Of a DNA stretch of 64,000 nucleotides, positions 9,712 to 21,085 are shown piece after piece. The DNA is from Paraglaciecola arctica (lineage in GTDB: Bacteria > Pseudomonadota > Gammaproteobacteria > Enterobacterales > Alteromonadaceae): contig NZ_JAHKQO010000034.1 of the NCBI RefSeq assembly GCF_018861065.1, positions 9,614 through 73,613 of the forward strand. Direction: 5' to 3'. How positions within the stretch are numbered: position 1 is the first letter of the stretch; each line of letters begins with the position of its first letter. The notes under the pieces were generated by a model that worked only from the letters and a program-made list of their open reading frames with translations, did no database searches and was not told the DNA's origin. A program made the translations under genes and the position numbers.

Positions 9712-11406
9712 TTAGATATTTCCACGCCTTAACTCATTAACAGCATAGTTAACAGCTCTAGCCGTCAACGCCATATAGGTTAGCGAGGGGTTTTGATTGC
9801 TAGACGAAGCCATGCTTGCCCCATCTGTAATAAACAGATTAGGCACGTCATGACATTGGTTGTATGCATTTAATACCGATTTCTTGGGATCGCTCCCCAT
9901 TCGGGCGCCACCCATTTCATGGATATATTGTCCCGGTGCGACAGGGGTGTCATAAGTTTCTATGTCAGTAAAGCCAGCAGCGTCTAACATTTCTTCAGCT
10001 GAGCTAATCATGTCTTTACGCATAGCTGTTTCATTGCTACTCCAATCAGCGCTAAAATGGAGCACTGGAATGCCCCATGCGTCAGTGACATCAGGATTAA
10101 TGCGTACATGGTTTTCATAGCGAGGTAAACATTCGCCAGCACCACTTAAGCGCATTTGCCATACACCTGGATCTCGCAACTGCTGTTTTAACTCACTACC
10201 TATGCCTACCTGCTGGCTACCTCGAGACCAACCTAATTGTCTGCCTTGACCGCCTAGTTGGTAACCTCGAACAAAGTCAGGGTGTTTGCTTTTAACGTTT
10301 CTGAAGCGTGGAATGACGATACCGCAAGGTCGGTGACCATTGAAGTATCGGCTATCGATACCTTCTACATGTCCTCGGGCTCCTGCACCAAAGTTATGGT
10401 CCATAATGTAATGCCCTAGAACGCCGCTGGAGTTGCCTAAACCGTCAGAAAATCGAGGGGTTTTAGAATTGAAAAGTAAACGCACCGACTCAAATGCTGA
10501 GGCACATAAAAATACGATTTTACTGAAGTATTCGGTAACCTCTCTGGTTTCGCTATCAATAACGCGGACACCTGTTGCCTTATCTGTGGACTCATCAAAG
10601 ATAATACTGTGAACAATGCTATTGGTAGCTAATGTTAGGTTACCTGTTCGCTTGGCTGCGGGTAGCGTAGAGCTTTGGGTGCTAAAGTATGAGCCTGCTG
10701 AACAACCTCGTGCACAAGTGCCACAATAATGGCAAGGTGGCCTTCCATTGTGTGGTGCGGTAAGTACCGCTTGTCTGGCAACGGTTAATTTTCGTTCTGG
10801 AAAATGTTGATTGATCCCTGCTCGTAATTTCTTTTCTGCGGCATTGAGCTCCATGGGAGGTAATAATTGTCCATGGGGAAGTTCATCACTTACATTGGCC
10901 TCACCGCTGATACCTACAAATTTCTCTACATAGTCATACCATGGTTCAATTTCTTTATAGTTAATAGGCCAAGGCTCTGCCAATCCGTCTTCGGCATTGG
11001 CGTTAAAGTCTCTTTCTGTCCATCTATAGGTTTGGCGAGTCCACATTAAAGAGCGTCCGCCTAGTTGATGTCCTCTAATCCAAACAAAAGGTTTATCTTT
11101 ATCGTTGGTATAGGGGTTGTCTCTGTCGTTAATAAAAAAGTGGTGTGTACTTTCGTTATGTTGACCTGTAATACTCTGAATGGGTTGATCGTGTTGAAAG
11201 CGTTTACGATCTCCTTTGCCACGAAAATGGAAGTCTGGTTCGCGTTTATGTTCGGTGACATAGTCTTTACCAGGTTCAACATTACGCCCTCGTTCTAACA
11301 TTAAGGTTTTAAGCCCTTTTTCTGTTAACTCTTTTGCTGCCCAGCCGCCAGTGATACCTGAACCAACTACAATTGCATCAAAATGATTGTCTTTCATGTG
11401 TTTCAT
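9712..11406 (-). CDS. GMC-family FAD oxidoreductase
   Basis: The protein is about 564 aa and flavin-dependent. The N-terminal Rossmann motif FDAIVVGSGITGGWAAKELT binds FAD. The C-terminal block HEMGGARMG and SNQNPSLTYMALTARA match GMC oxidoreductases of the gluconate/sugar 3-dehydrogenase type. A cysteine-rich segment CHYCGTCARGCSAGS near residue 230 may bind an iron-sulfur cluster. The open frame starts at a TTG (11436); I choose the in-frame ATG at 11406, with another at 11397. The next gene upstream encodes a subunit-3-like protein, the classical partner. Together they probably oxidise an alcohol or sugar-like substrate at the periplasmic face. Confidence 0.88.
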   Translation of the reverse strand: MKHMKDNHFDAIVVGSGITGGWAAKELTEKGLKTLMLERGRNVEPGKDYVTEHKREPDFHFRGKGDRKRFQHDQPIQSITGQHNESTHHFFINDRDNPYTNDKDKPFVWIRGHQLGGRSLMWTRQTYRWTERDFNANAEDGLAEPWPINYKEIEPWYDYVEKFVGISGEANVSDELPHGQLLPPMELNAAEKKLRAGINQHFPERKLTVARQAVLTAPHNGRPPCHYCGTCARGCSAGSYFSTQSSTLPAAKRTGNLTLATNSIVHSIIFDESTDKATGVRVIDSETREVTEYFSKIVFLCASAFESVRLLFNSKTPRFSDGLGNSSGVLGHYIMDHNFGAGARGHVEGIDSRYFNGHRPCGIVIPRFRNVKSKHPDFVRGYQLGGQGRQLGWSRGSQQVGIGSELKQQLRDPGVWQMRLSGAGECLPRYENHVRINPDVTDAWGIPVLHFSADWSSNETAMRKDMISSAEEMLDAAGFTDIETYDTPVAPGQYIHEMGGARMGSDPKKSVLNAYNQCHDVPNLFITDGASMASSSNQNPSLTYMALTARAVNYAVNELRRGNI

Positions 11407-11445
11407 TCCATCTTTTAATATGTCTGGATTACGCAAAATTTTCTG

Positions 11446-12036
11446 TTAATAACGAGTGAATGAGCCTGGGGGGCCTGATTTGCCAAAGTTGAATTCAGCA
11501 ATGGGACCACTGTAGTTAAGTTCGTTTTCCATACCTTGCTCTGAGGTATAAAAACCAATTAAAGTCAGTTCTTTAATCCGTTTATAAAAGTATTGAATAC
11601 TCGGTTCTTCTTCCTTGTTTTGCATGACTTGAGAGTCTAATAAAGTGATTTCTGCCTTGCTTTTTTCAGCTGATAGTAAAGACAAATTTCTATAGTGTTT
11701 TTGGGTGAGTCTTCGGTCATAACGTCTTAATCCCTCAATAAAATACCAACTGTCTTTATCGTCGTACCAATCGGCTAACATTAAATCAATAAACTCAGTT
11801 ACACCCACATCGTTAGCGCCTGGCGTATCGGTTCTCGGAATAATTATTTCACTAATTTTTGAGACTAAATGGGCTTCGTTTTTTGATAAAAATTTAAATG
11901 TTCTAGTCTTATCATCGCTATCTTTTTGAGCCATATGATGCTTATGGGCATTCATAGTCATTTGCGCTAATAAAGAGGGGGACATTGCTAAGCTTGATGT
12001 GGCTAACAATGATTTAATCAGTTGACGGCGATCCAT
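11446..12036 (-). CDS. gluconate 2-dehydrogenase subunit 3-like protein
   Basis: The 196-aa protein has a signal sequence beginning MDRRQLIKSLLATSSLAMS, which looks like a twin-arginine leader, and a gluconate-dehydrogenase subunit 3 domain (EIIIPRTDTPGANDVGVTEF). I choose the ATG at 12036 because AGAGGAG lies 7 nt upstream; the open frame reaches 12060. Subunit 3 proteins accompany GMC dehydrogenases and help export or stabilise them. The gene sits 40 bp from the GMC start and directly after the TIM-barrel gene. Confidence 0.85.
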   Translation of the reverse strand: MDRRQLIKSLLATSSLAMSPSLLAQMTMNAHKHHMAQKDSDDKTRTFKFLSKNEAHLVSKISEIIIPRTDTPGANDVGVTEFIDLMLADWYDDKDSWYFIEGLRRYDRRLTQKHYRNLSLLSAEKSKAEITLLDSQVMQNKEEEPSIQYFYKRIKELTLIGFYTSEQGMENELNYSGPIAEFNFGKSGPPGSFTRY

Positions 12037-12062
12037 AAAATTACTCCTCTTATAGGCCATTT

Positions 12063-12971
12063 TTACTTAGATAAAGCGATTTCATCTCGTGTTTTTTCTA
12101 GTAGGGCTTTGGTAAGTAAAACGCCTTCTAGAGGCGTTTTTTTGCAACCCTCCCATTCAATACCTACATAGCCTCTGAATCCCGAGTCATAGACTATTTT
12201 CATCATGCGAGCATAATCGATGTACTTTTCTTTACCTTTAGGATCAAAATCTAGACTTTTTGCGCTGACTGCTTTGGCATAAGGCATGATGACTTCCACA
12301 CTTTTATAGGGGTCGTCATAGCGAAAATTATTTAAATCTGGCAAGGTGCCGCAATTTTCCATATTGACCGTGTCCATCACCTCTTTTATAAAGTCGGCCT
12401 TATAGGAAAAGTCACTTCCCCATAGGTTTTCAACAATAATGTTGATACCCAAAGGTTTGGCGAATTGACTTATTTTACTTAGGCTATCGCTTACTAAATC
12501 CAGTTGTTGTTGACGGGTACCACCAGAACGGGCGTTGACTCTGATTGATTGGCAACCTAGATGGTGGGCTGCTTCAACCCATCGAAAATGCGCGTCTATG
12601 ACACTTTGGCGTTTAAGTGGATCAACGTTACCAATGCGTCCTTCTTTGTGACACATGATCATTTCATTTTTTACGCCAAGCTCGTCGCTTACCCTTTTGA
12701 TTTGTTTTAAGGCTTGCGGATTTTTATAAATGTCCAGCATAAAATCACTTAGGTAATCTATGCCATAGATGCCTAGTTTCTCAGCAGCAAATATTGGGAA
12801 TTCAGCGGTTTTCATTTCGCCACTATAAAACTGACGTTGAAATGACCATTGGGCGATAGATATTTCAAACCAGCTTTTGGGTCTTGAGTCAATTGAAAAT
12901 GATGTTGGCAACACAGCCAGCGCCGACAATGACGCAGCAAATTTCAAAAATTCACGCTTTGAATTTTCCAT
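12063..12971 (-). CDS. sugar phosphate isomerase/epimerase-like TIM barrel, exported
   Basis: The protein of about 302 aa has a leader with KREFLKFAASLSALAVLP, a possible Tat/Sec signal. An AP-endonuclease-2-type TIM barrel follows, with metal-binding candidates in IIVENLWG, GTLPDLNNF and GYVGIEWEG. I choose ATG 12971, which has GGGGTG just upstream, over the GTG at 12977. Such proteins are frequent in clusters with GMC oxidoreductase plus subunit 3, where they act as isomerases or lyases on oxidised sugars or cyclitols. The reaction here is not known. Confidence 0.8.
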   Translation of the reverse strand: MENSKREFLKFAASLSALAVLPTSFSIDSRPKSWFEISIAQWSFQRQFYSGEMKTAEFPIFAAEKLGIYGIDYLSDFMLDIYKNPQALKQIKRVSDELGVKNEMIMCHKEGRIGNVDPLKRQSVIDAHFRWVEAAHHLGCQSIRVNARSGGTRQQQLDLVSDSLSKISQFAKPLGINIIVENLWGSDFSYKADFIKEVMDTVNMENCGTLPDLNNFRYDDPYKSVEVIMPYAKAVSAKSLDFDPKGKEKYIDYARMMKIVYDSGFRGYVGIEWEGCKKTPLEGVLLTKALLEKTRDEIALSK

Positions 12972-13046
12972 TATCACCCCGATGAAATAATATTCATGAT
13001 TGAATTTTAATAAAGGTATAACGTTATAATGCTAGGTCGGTAGAGA

Positions 13047-13068
13047 CACCCCTCTTTATAAGGGGGTG
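13047..13068. promoter_or_regulatory. C-run/G-run inverted motif upstream of TIM-barrel gene
   Basis: The interrupted inverted repeat CACCCC...GGGGTG spans 22 bp with an AT centre, about 75 bp upstream of the leftward gene starting at 12971. It resembles the motif at 19437-19456. It may be an operator; a weak terminator for the gene ending at 13162 is the alternative, but no U-tract follows on that strand. Confidence 0.35.
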
Positions 13069-13161
13069 ATTGACGTAGATTGCTTTTTTTTGTTGTGTTG
13101 TTACTTAAAATTAAAATTAAAATTAATATTTATATTTATCATATAGATATAGTTTTTTAGA

Positions 13162-15618
13162 TTATTCGATTTCTGTTTCGACTAGTATTGCTTGATAGGC
13201 TTTTTTAGCCTTTTTATAATCTTGAAAAGCCGCGGCCTTTTCAGACTCTTTAATATCTCCTGACTTGATTTTCCATAGTCGGTCAACCAATGACAACAAC
13301 CATTTTGTACTGCGTTTTGATGCTCTAATCGGCTTATCTTTGACTAAAACAAAATGTGGGTTGGTATGTGAACTGGGGAAAATTCTTAAGGCTACCCAAC
13401 TTGAATATTCTATGTGATAGTTAAATTTCACGTCATTCCAATCACCGTTGGCTTCGATGATTTGTGTATCAACTGGTACGCCGTTAACAATAAGTTCGAC
13501 ATACACTTCTCGTGTTTGGGCCAGACGAGCACGCTCTATATCCCAAGCAGGTTGCCGTTGTGGGCTACTGTTTGCGATAAAAAGTCCTAATTCGTTCTGT
13601 TGTTTGGGTAAATAAGCCGAAACTTTGGCCTGAATTGTAATGTTTTTATTCTTAGTCAAATGTACTTCACTGTTATCAATGCCTAGCTCTTTACCTTCAA
13701 CATAAACATCAATTATATGAGAACGTCCATCGCTGACATAACTACGGCCATTTTCCATTTGTTGAATGTAGTTATCAAAATTTAAGTTCTTGTCTAATTT
13801 AGCATAACCACGAGATACCCCTATTTTTTCATGGGAGATACAAGGAAAGTCGCTTTCTCCTACTAAACGGGTACGAAAACCAGAATTTAATGCATGATAC
13901 CAAGTATTGAGTTCTTGACTCGGAACGGTATCTCCCACGCCATAAAGATCGACTGTTTGTTGGGGGAGGGTAACGATATATTCATTTGCGCCTATACCAC
14001 TCATTTGTGGTATTGCGTAGTTAGGCAAAGCATAAGTTTGATGATCGGGCAACATACCCCAGCCAGTATGTACATAGCCTGTAGATGCGCCTTGTGATTT
14101 TGCCCATTTTAGAATCGGGGCTGTCCAGCTTGGCCATTCTTCAAGCGTTTGAGTGTTAGGGTAGTCATCTTCTGTTAAATTCCATAAACCTAAATGCCCG
14201 AGGTGCGCGGATGGCATTTCAGATACCTCAACGTCATAACGCAAAAGGTTGTTATGAGTGGCAAAAGGATGAGTTTTTTGTTGTTCAAAATATTTTTTTT
14301 GGTCGTACCAACCAACGCCCCAATTAAGCACTGACGTTACGTTTAAATCTTCGCCTAACGCTTGACGCCAAATATATTCAGGAGGCACGCCGTTTGTAGG
14401 AGTTTCATAGTGTTTGCAGCCAGAAGCATGAACATGAAGATCTGAGCTATACCAGCCCAATTCGCTTAAATTTGTCCAACGTTTTAATTGAAAGTTTTCT
14501 TGTTGGACCTTGGTACCTTCTGCAACTGAAATAAATTTTTTTTGCGCTAAATACTCAGGTCCGCGAGTAAACTCAATTTCATAGTTGCCAGCGGGTAAGT
14601 AAACATATTCACCATGCTTTCTGTATATTTGGGCTTGAAAATAAAAATCAGGAAATCGATCTTTAATGGGAAGCCGCATTGAGGGGAGGGGGTATATTCC
14701 AGTTAAGCGTTGCCCTGCTTTAACACTATTTCTATACCTACGGTCATGCCAAATCCTTTCCCAAGGACGTCTTAAGGCAAATCGTCTGCGGTAATCTTTA
14801 GGCAAAGGGTTGGTATCGCCATTTCGTCTAAACCTTGATACTCCGTCAGAAATAGTAAATGCCGCAACTGGAGAACCATTGCTTTGATCTTGTATATTAA
14901 AAATAACTTTAGTCGCGGCTTTTATTGGAAGCTCTAAAATTACAGGTTGTTTAGATATTACTTCTTTTTCAGGTGTTTTTTCGCTTATAAATTCACTGTA
15001 AAAAGTTGCGGTTTTTGTGCCCTTTTCACGAGTGTAAATTTGTAAAATACGGTATTCGACAGGAAAGGTAGATAAGGTGCTTGATAAAGGCGTATCGCGA
15101 TAGATTGCAAGTTCTAAAAAGCTAGTATCAATGGTTTTATCATCAATAAAATGTTCTTGAAGTGCGTATTGTTCACCTACAGACTTGTGGTAAATAGGCA
15201 GTGCATTGGGGCTTGAAATGATGACATCACCTTTAAGCCTATGTGGATTAATGACTTTAATTAAATAATTAGCCCAGCCAGCTTGAGTTACTAATGGGGT
15301 AGCGTTACCTTTTACGATGTTAACTTGGCTCGTTGCAGATAGTGTCACTTCAAACACGGTCAAGCTATCTAAGGTATCGACTAACTTTTGCCGGTTTGCT
15401 TTCAACAATTCCTGGTTATTGTTAGCGGTTAATATAGCGGTTAATTTAGGCGTGTCAGTGTTTAATTGCTTAAACGCCTGCGCAAGATTTTGGGCGTGTA
15501 GTTGTATATATGAGTCATAGGGAGTCGCCGCTACATTGACTTTTTGCATCGTTTGAGCCGCAAGGCTAAATGCGAACAGTATATTCAAAATGACAGCGAT
15601 TTTCAGGATGGTATTCAT
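13162..15618 (-). CDS. CehA/McbA-family metallohydrolase (large)
   Basis: The 818-aa exported protein has a signal peptide (residues 1-20, ending near FSLAAQ). Its C-terminal half is a PHP-like domain starting with WYSSDLHVHASGCKH, where the HxH pair is a predicted metal site. Further histidines occur in SAHLGHLGLWN, GYVHTGWG and the acidic GESDFPC. CehA/McbA relatives hydrolyse carbamates such as carbaryl. The 380-residue N-terminal region is extra, probably a binding domain. It lies 25 bp upstream of the second CehA-like gene's end, suggesting an operon. Substrate unknown. Confidence 0.8.
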   Translation of the reverse strand: MNTILKIAVILNILFAFSLAAQTMQKVNVAATPYDSYIQLHAQNLAQAFKQLNTDTPKLTAILTANNNQELLKANRQKLVDTLDSLTVFEVTLSATSQVNIVKGNATPLVTQAGWANYLIKVINPHRLKGDVIISSPNALPIYHKSVGEQYALQEHFIDDKTIDTSFLELAIYRDTPLSSTLSTFPVEYRILQIYTREKGTKTATFYSEFISEKTPEKEVISKQPVILELPIKAATKVIFNIQDQSNGSPVAAFTISDGVSRFRRNGDTNPLPKDYRRRFALRRPWERIWHDRRYRNSVKAGQRLTGIYPLPSMRLPIKDRFPDFYFQAQIYRKHGEYVYLPAGNYEIEFTRGPEYLAQKKFISVAEGTKVQQENFQLKRWTNLSELGWYSSDLHVHASGCKHYETPTNGVPPEYIWRQALGEDLNVTSVLNWGVGWYDQKKYFEQQKTHPFATHNNLLRYDVEVSEMPSAHLGHLGLWNLTEDDYPNTQTLEEWPSWTAPILKWAKSQGASTGYVHTGWGMLPDHQTYALPNYAIPQMSGIGANEYIVTLPQQTVDLYGVGDTVPSQELNTWYHALNSGFRTRLVGESDFPCISHEKIGVSRGYAKLDKNLNFDNYIQQMENGRSYVSDGRSHIIDVYVEGKELGIDNSEVHLTKNKNITIQAKVSAYLPKQQNELGLFIANSSPQRQPAWDIERARLAQTREVYVELIVNGVPVDTQIIEANGDWNDVKFNYHIEYSSWVALRIFPSSHTNPHFVLVKDKPIRASKRSTKWLLSLVDRLWKIKSGDIKESEKAAAFQDYKKAKKAYQAILVETEIE

Positions 15619-15643
15619 TTGAAGAACTCGTCGAATGAGATGA

Positions 15644-17284
15644 TTATTGATTTTCTAGTGCTTGTATTTTTTGTTGATAAATTGCCATCATTTTATTTAA
15701 CCATTTTACAAAACTAGGGCGTTGTTGTTGTGGCACAAACTCAGCAGAAGTGAGTTGTTCTATGCGCGAAAGGTTTTGTTGATAAAGGGTCAATAATTCG
15801 TCCGGTGCGGCCAAAATATCAGCATTGTTAACGGTAATATAAATGGGCGAACTGTGAGCGATGGCGCCGTTGTGCGCGCGAGCTTCTGCAATAAACCAGC
15901 GACTATGATCAGCCTTTAACTCTAGGTTAAATTCAAGCGAGTCACCTTTTGTATTTTCTGCATCAAGTTTATGTATGACGTCTCCCATCGAAATCAACGA
16001 GAGTGCTTTAGGTATACCAATGTTCTTATTACCTTGAGCACGCACCGATATTTTTTGTGCATCTGCCACTTTGAGATGCAAGTCGCTGCCTATTGTTTCA
16101 CCATTAATGGTAAAGCTAAGTATTGGACCTTGAGTAATAAAGGTTTTTCCTGCTTTAACGGCTTGGTACCACTTACTCGGAGTTAGCTTATTGTTTTCAC
16201 CGATAAACGCATAGGTTCTATTATCGCCAATATGACCGCCCCAAGGAAAGTCCGACCCCGCAGTTAAACTTAAACGGGCACCTATATTAAGGGCATCGTA
16301 ATAATGCTGTGGGTTGAATATTCCGTCATTGTCTAATAGTTCAACAAAATCCACTAAACCTTCGGCGAGTAACAGAGCGCCTGCATTTTTGGCGTAAAAT
16401 TTATCACCAAAAAAATGTGCTATGCCAGTTAACGCTCCATCTTTTCGAGCTTGTTTAAAGATAGTGTCGTAGCGGTAATAGTCTCCAGTATTTCGGTATA
16501 ATTTTTGAGTGTTTAATAAAATTGTATGGCCAAGCTCTGAGGTTCTTGGTTCTTCTTGTCCTGGGACTAACCAATAATTGTTTTCTTGCACTATTCCTGT
16601 GTCCCCTAAAGCATATTGGGGGAAGTGCATTTGCTTGGCGTCACCCATCACTAATACACTGGAAACATGGATGTCCTCTGCTTGCGCGGCCCATAATAAT
16701 TCACGATCGTCTTTTGCACTATTGCGAGCAGCATGTACATGGGTATCTCCTGACCACCAACCCTGTTGTGGCATGTTTACAAAGCGTTTTAGTGAGATAT
16801 CAAGAGAGGTTAATTTATCTTTATTAATTTCAAAGGTTAGGGTCTGTGGGGTATATTCAATGCCTTTACCGACTAATATTTGATACTTACCAACAGGCAA
16901 TACCAGTTTAGCGTGTCCTAGAGTATGAATGGGAAATTTGGTTTTCCATTGTGGTCGGTTAGATCTTTGTAATGATAATCTAGGGTTAGGTAAAAACTGT
17001 TGTTCTAAAACAATATATTGCCAAGAATCAGCGTATTTAATACTGATGAATGCTGGTGTGGGATGATTGTGTTCGTCCTTTATCATAACATCAAGACTTC
17101 CTTGTTCAGCTGAAGGTGAGATTAATCTTTGATAGTCATTTGGGGTAAAAGTTATCTCTCCATGGTCATGTTTCACCCCTTTATGTGCTAAAGCTGAGGC
17201 ACAATTAAACACTAAGACACACATACACAATGAAACACAAAGGTTAACGTGCAGCTTAAATTTTGTGTGGTTGAATAACGTCAT
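15644..17284 (-). CDS. CehA/McbA-family metallohydrolase
   Basis: The 546-aa protein has a signal peptide (VNLCVSLCMCVLVFNCASALA). Its CehA/McbA PHP-type domain begins at WWSGDTHVHAARNS and includes LTAGSDFPWGGH. The two HxH/D motifs are expected to bind catalytic metals. It is about 270 residues shorter than its neighbour, with which it shares the domain and the SDF(P) motif, so the two are paralogues that may hydrolyse related bonds in the periplasm. It is in the same leftward run as the OYE-type reductase, 27 bp away. Confidence 0.8.
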   Translation of the reverse strand: MTLFNHTKFKLHVNLCVSLCMCVLVFNCASALAHKGVKHDHGEITFTPNDYQRLISPSAEQGSLDVMIKDEHNHPTPAFISIKYADSWQYIVLEQQFLPNPRLSLQRSNRPQWKTKFPIHTLGHAKLVLPVGKYQILVGKGIEYTPQTLTFEINKDKLTSLDISLKRFVNMPQQGWWSGDTHVHAARNSAKDDRELLWAAQAEDIHVSSVLVMGDAKQMHFPQYALGDTGIVQENNYWLVPGQEEPRTSELGHTILLNTQKLYRNTGDYYRYDTIFKQARKDGALTGIAHFFGDKFYAKNAGALLLAEGLVDFVELLDNDGIFNPQHYYDALNIGARLSLTAGSDFPWGGHIGDNRTYAFIGENNKLTPSKWYQAVKAGKTFITQGPILSFTINGETIGSDLHLKVADAQKISVRAQGNKNIGIPKALSLISMGDVIHKLDAENTKGDSLEFNLELKADHSRWFIAEARAHNGAIAHSSPIYITVNNADILAAPDELLTLYQQNLSRIEQLTSAEFVPQQQRPSFVKWLNKMMAIYQQKIQALENQ

Positions 17285-17311
17285 GTGCCTTGTCCTGTCA
17301 CAATGAAATTG

Positions 17312-19393
<2,082 letters not shown>

Positions 19394-19436
19394 CTAATCA
19401 TAAAAATTGCAATGTAATGGGTTAGTGTGAGAAAGG

Positions 19437-19491
19437 CCCCTCTCATTTGGTGGGGGAAAAATATTTTTTGCGAACCTCCCAAAAGGGGGGG
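19437..19491. promoter_or_regulatory. two C-run/G-run motifs in divergent promoter
   Basis: CCCCTCTCATTTGGTGGGGG (19437-19456) and CCTCCCAAAAGGGGGGG (19475-19491) lie between the leftward flavoenzyme gene and the rightward hydrolase gene. Both are inverted-repeat-like and stand out in an AT-rich spacer. The first resembles the motif upstream of the SLC13 gene. I read them as a candidate shared operator. Confidence 0.4.
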
Positions 19492-19562
19492 CGAAAAAAG
19501 CGGGTGTATATGTATTGTTTAAACCTTACTCATGACCATGAAAACGATTAAGGAAGTTTCCT

Positions 19563-20807
19563 ATGAAAAAAAGTAGTCTGCGTTATTGCGCATATGTGTT
19601 TGGTGCTATGTTTAGTCTATTGGTATTACCTCAAGTATCGGCAATCGAAGGTGCACCACCACCTGGTTCTGTTTTATCTAAAAGTCGTTTAGACGGCTTG
19701 GTTGCTAAATTGGGTGATCGAGAAATCGCTGAAAATACTGTGGCTAAAGTAAAAGGCATTGTGGGGGATGGCCCTGGTGTTTGGTCTTATGAGTGGCGTT
19801 TGTTAGGGGAACAGTACGAAGCAAAAGCTGCAGCTGAACTTAAAAAAGGCGATAAAGACGCAGCGTTAGAGAATTATCATAAAGCCTTAGCTGTATTTCG
19901 AATTGGGTACTTACCAGGTAATTTCACTCCTGCTGAACGTAGATCTTATGATGGTTTTAGAAGAATGGCTGCAAAAATAAACGAGCATTTAGAGTTTCCA
20001 TTTGAAGAGCTAAGGATCCCCTTTGAAGGTAAGGAGATTGTTGTGCATTTATACAAGCCTAAAGGTGTTAAGAAACCACCTTTTGTCTTGTACACAGGCG
20101 GCACCGACGGTTCGAAGGAAGAAAGTTACATGACCACGCAGATTTTAGGTTCGAAAGGTGTAGCTGTAGTCGCATTTGACCTCGCTGGAACTGGGGAGAG
20201 TATGGCATGGAATGCTAGGCCTGATTCTCATAAGCTACATAAACACATACTCGATTATTTCGAAAAAACCGATGAGTACGATTTTTCTCGTGTTGGTTTA
20301 ATAGGTGGAAGTTTTGGTGGGTACTATGCACTTAAGATGGCAGCTGAAGATGACAGGTTATCAGCGGTGATAAATCACTGCGGATTAGTACATTCTGCTT
20401 TTGATATTCCTACTCAAGCGTTGCCATCAGTATTAAGAACGTCGCCTGGCACTATGGTTTATTCAGCCATAAGACGTATGGGATTTGATCCTGAATATAT
20501 CGCAATACCCGGCAATGCAAATACCGAAAAAGGCAAGAAATTCAGCGAGGTTGCCAATTCATTTTCACTTGTTAATCAAGGGATCGTAGGTACAGGTAAA
20601 GAAACAATTTCTGTGCCGTTATTAATTGTGAATGGCAGTCGAGACCCAGTTGTGTCTATGGACGACATAAAATTAGTTGAAGATGCGGCTACTAATAGTG
20701 AAACATGGATTTTGGGACGCGCCTCTCATTGCGCACCTAATTATATGGCAATTGCTAAACCTGATATGATGGATTGGTTATTGGATAAACTTAACCAAAA
20801 TAAATAA
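19563..20807 (+). CDS. exported alpha/beta hydrolase (FrsA/DUF1100-like)
   Basis: The 414-aa protein has a signal peptide (to about VSAIEG). A helical N-terminal region is followed by an alpha/beta-hydrolase fold from residue about 150. The nucleophile elbow GGSFGG supplies the Ser, and VNGSRDPVV and RASHCAP supply candidate Asp and His. The arrangement resembles FrsA and 2,6-dihydropseudooxynicotine hydrolase, which cleave esters or C-C bonds. A good terminator follows at 20841, so it is probably monocistronic. Its substrate is likely the compound handled by the neighbouring CehA-like proteins, but that is inference. Confidence 0.82.
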   Translation: MKKSSLRYCAYVFGAMFSLLVLPQVSAIEGAPPPGSVLSKSRLDGLVAKLGDREIAENTVAKVKGIVGDGPGVWSYEWRLLGEQYEAKAAAELKKGDKDAALENYHKALAVFRIGYLPGNFTPAERRSYDGFRRMAAKINEHLEFPFEELRIPFEGKEIVVHLYKPKGVKKPPFVLYTGGTDGSKEESYMTTQILGSKGVAVVAFDLAGTGESMAWNARPDSHKLHKHILDYFEKTDEYDFSRVGLIGGSFGGYYALKMAAEDDRLSAVINHCGLVHSAFDIPTQALPSVLRTSPGTMVYSAIRRMGFDPEYIAIPGNANTEKGKKFSEVANSFSLVNQGIVGTGKETISVPLLIVNGSRDPVVSMDDIKLVEDAATNSETWILGRASHCAPNYMAIAKPDMMDWLLDKLNQNK

Positions 20808-20840
20808 CAGTTAATTATTACCCTCTCAATTTATGTATCT

Positions 20841-20869
20841 AAAAGCGGCTTGATTTAATGCCGCTTTTT
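20841..20869 (+). terminator. rho-independent terminator after alpha/beta hydrolase gene
   Basis: The 9-bp perfect stem AAAAGCGGC / GCCGCTTTT with a 10-nt loop runs into further Ts, 34 bp after the stop codon. Confidence 0.85.
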
Positions 20870-20922
20870 CTTTTTAAGATCCAGTTGTTATTCGTAATCA
20901 AGTATTATCTAGCCGCTCATTT

Positions 20923-20988
20923 AAGGGGGTTCCCCTTGGTACTCGGCATTATTTCTAACTTATTTATCAATCCCCCTCCTTTGGTAGG
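20923..20988. promoter_or_regulatory. G/C-run motifs upstream of SLC13 gene
   Basis: AAGGGGGTTCCCCTT (20923-20937) and CCCCCTCCTTTGGTAGG (20972-20988) precede the transporter ATG by about 150 and 100 bp. The second is nearly the same as the motif 80 bp upstream of the TonB receptor. I read them as candidate operators of a regulator shared across the cluster. Confidence 0.38.
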
Positions 20989-21085
20989 TTCTTTTATTTC
21001 GCGTCCCTTTATCCTAGTTCAAGGTTGCAGTTTATCTGTTTTAGTCTTCATCGAAGGCAGGTTTTAAAAAGAATATTTAATCAAT

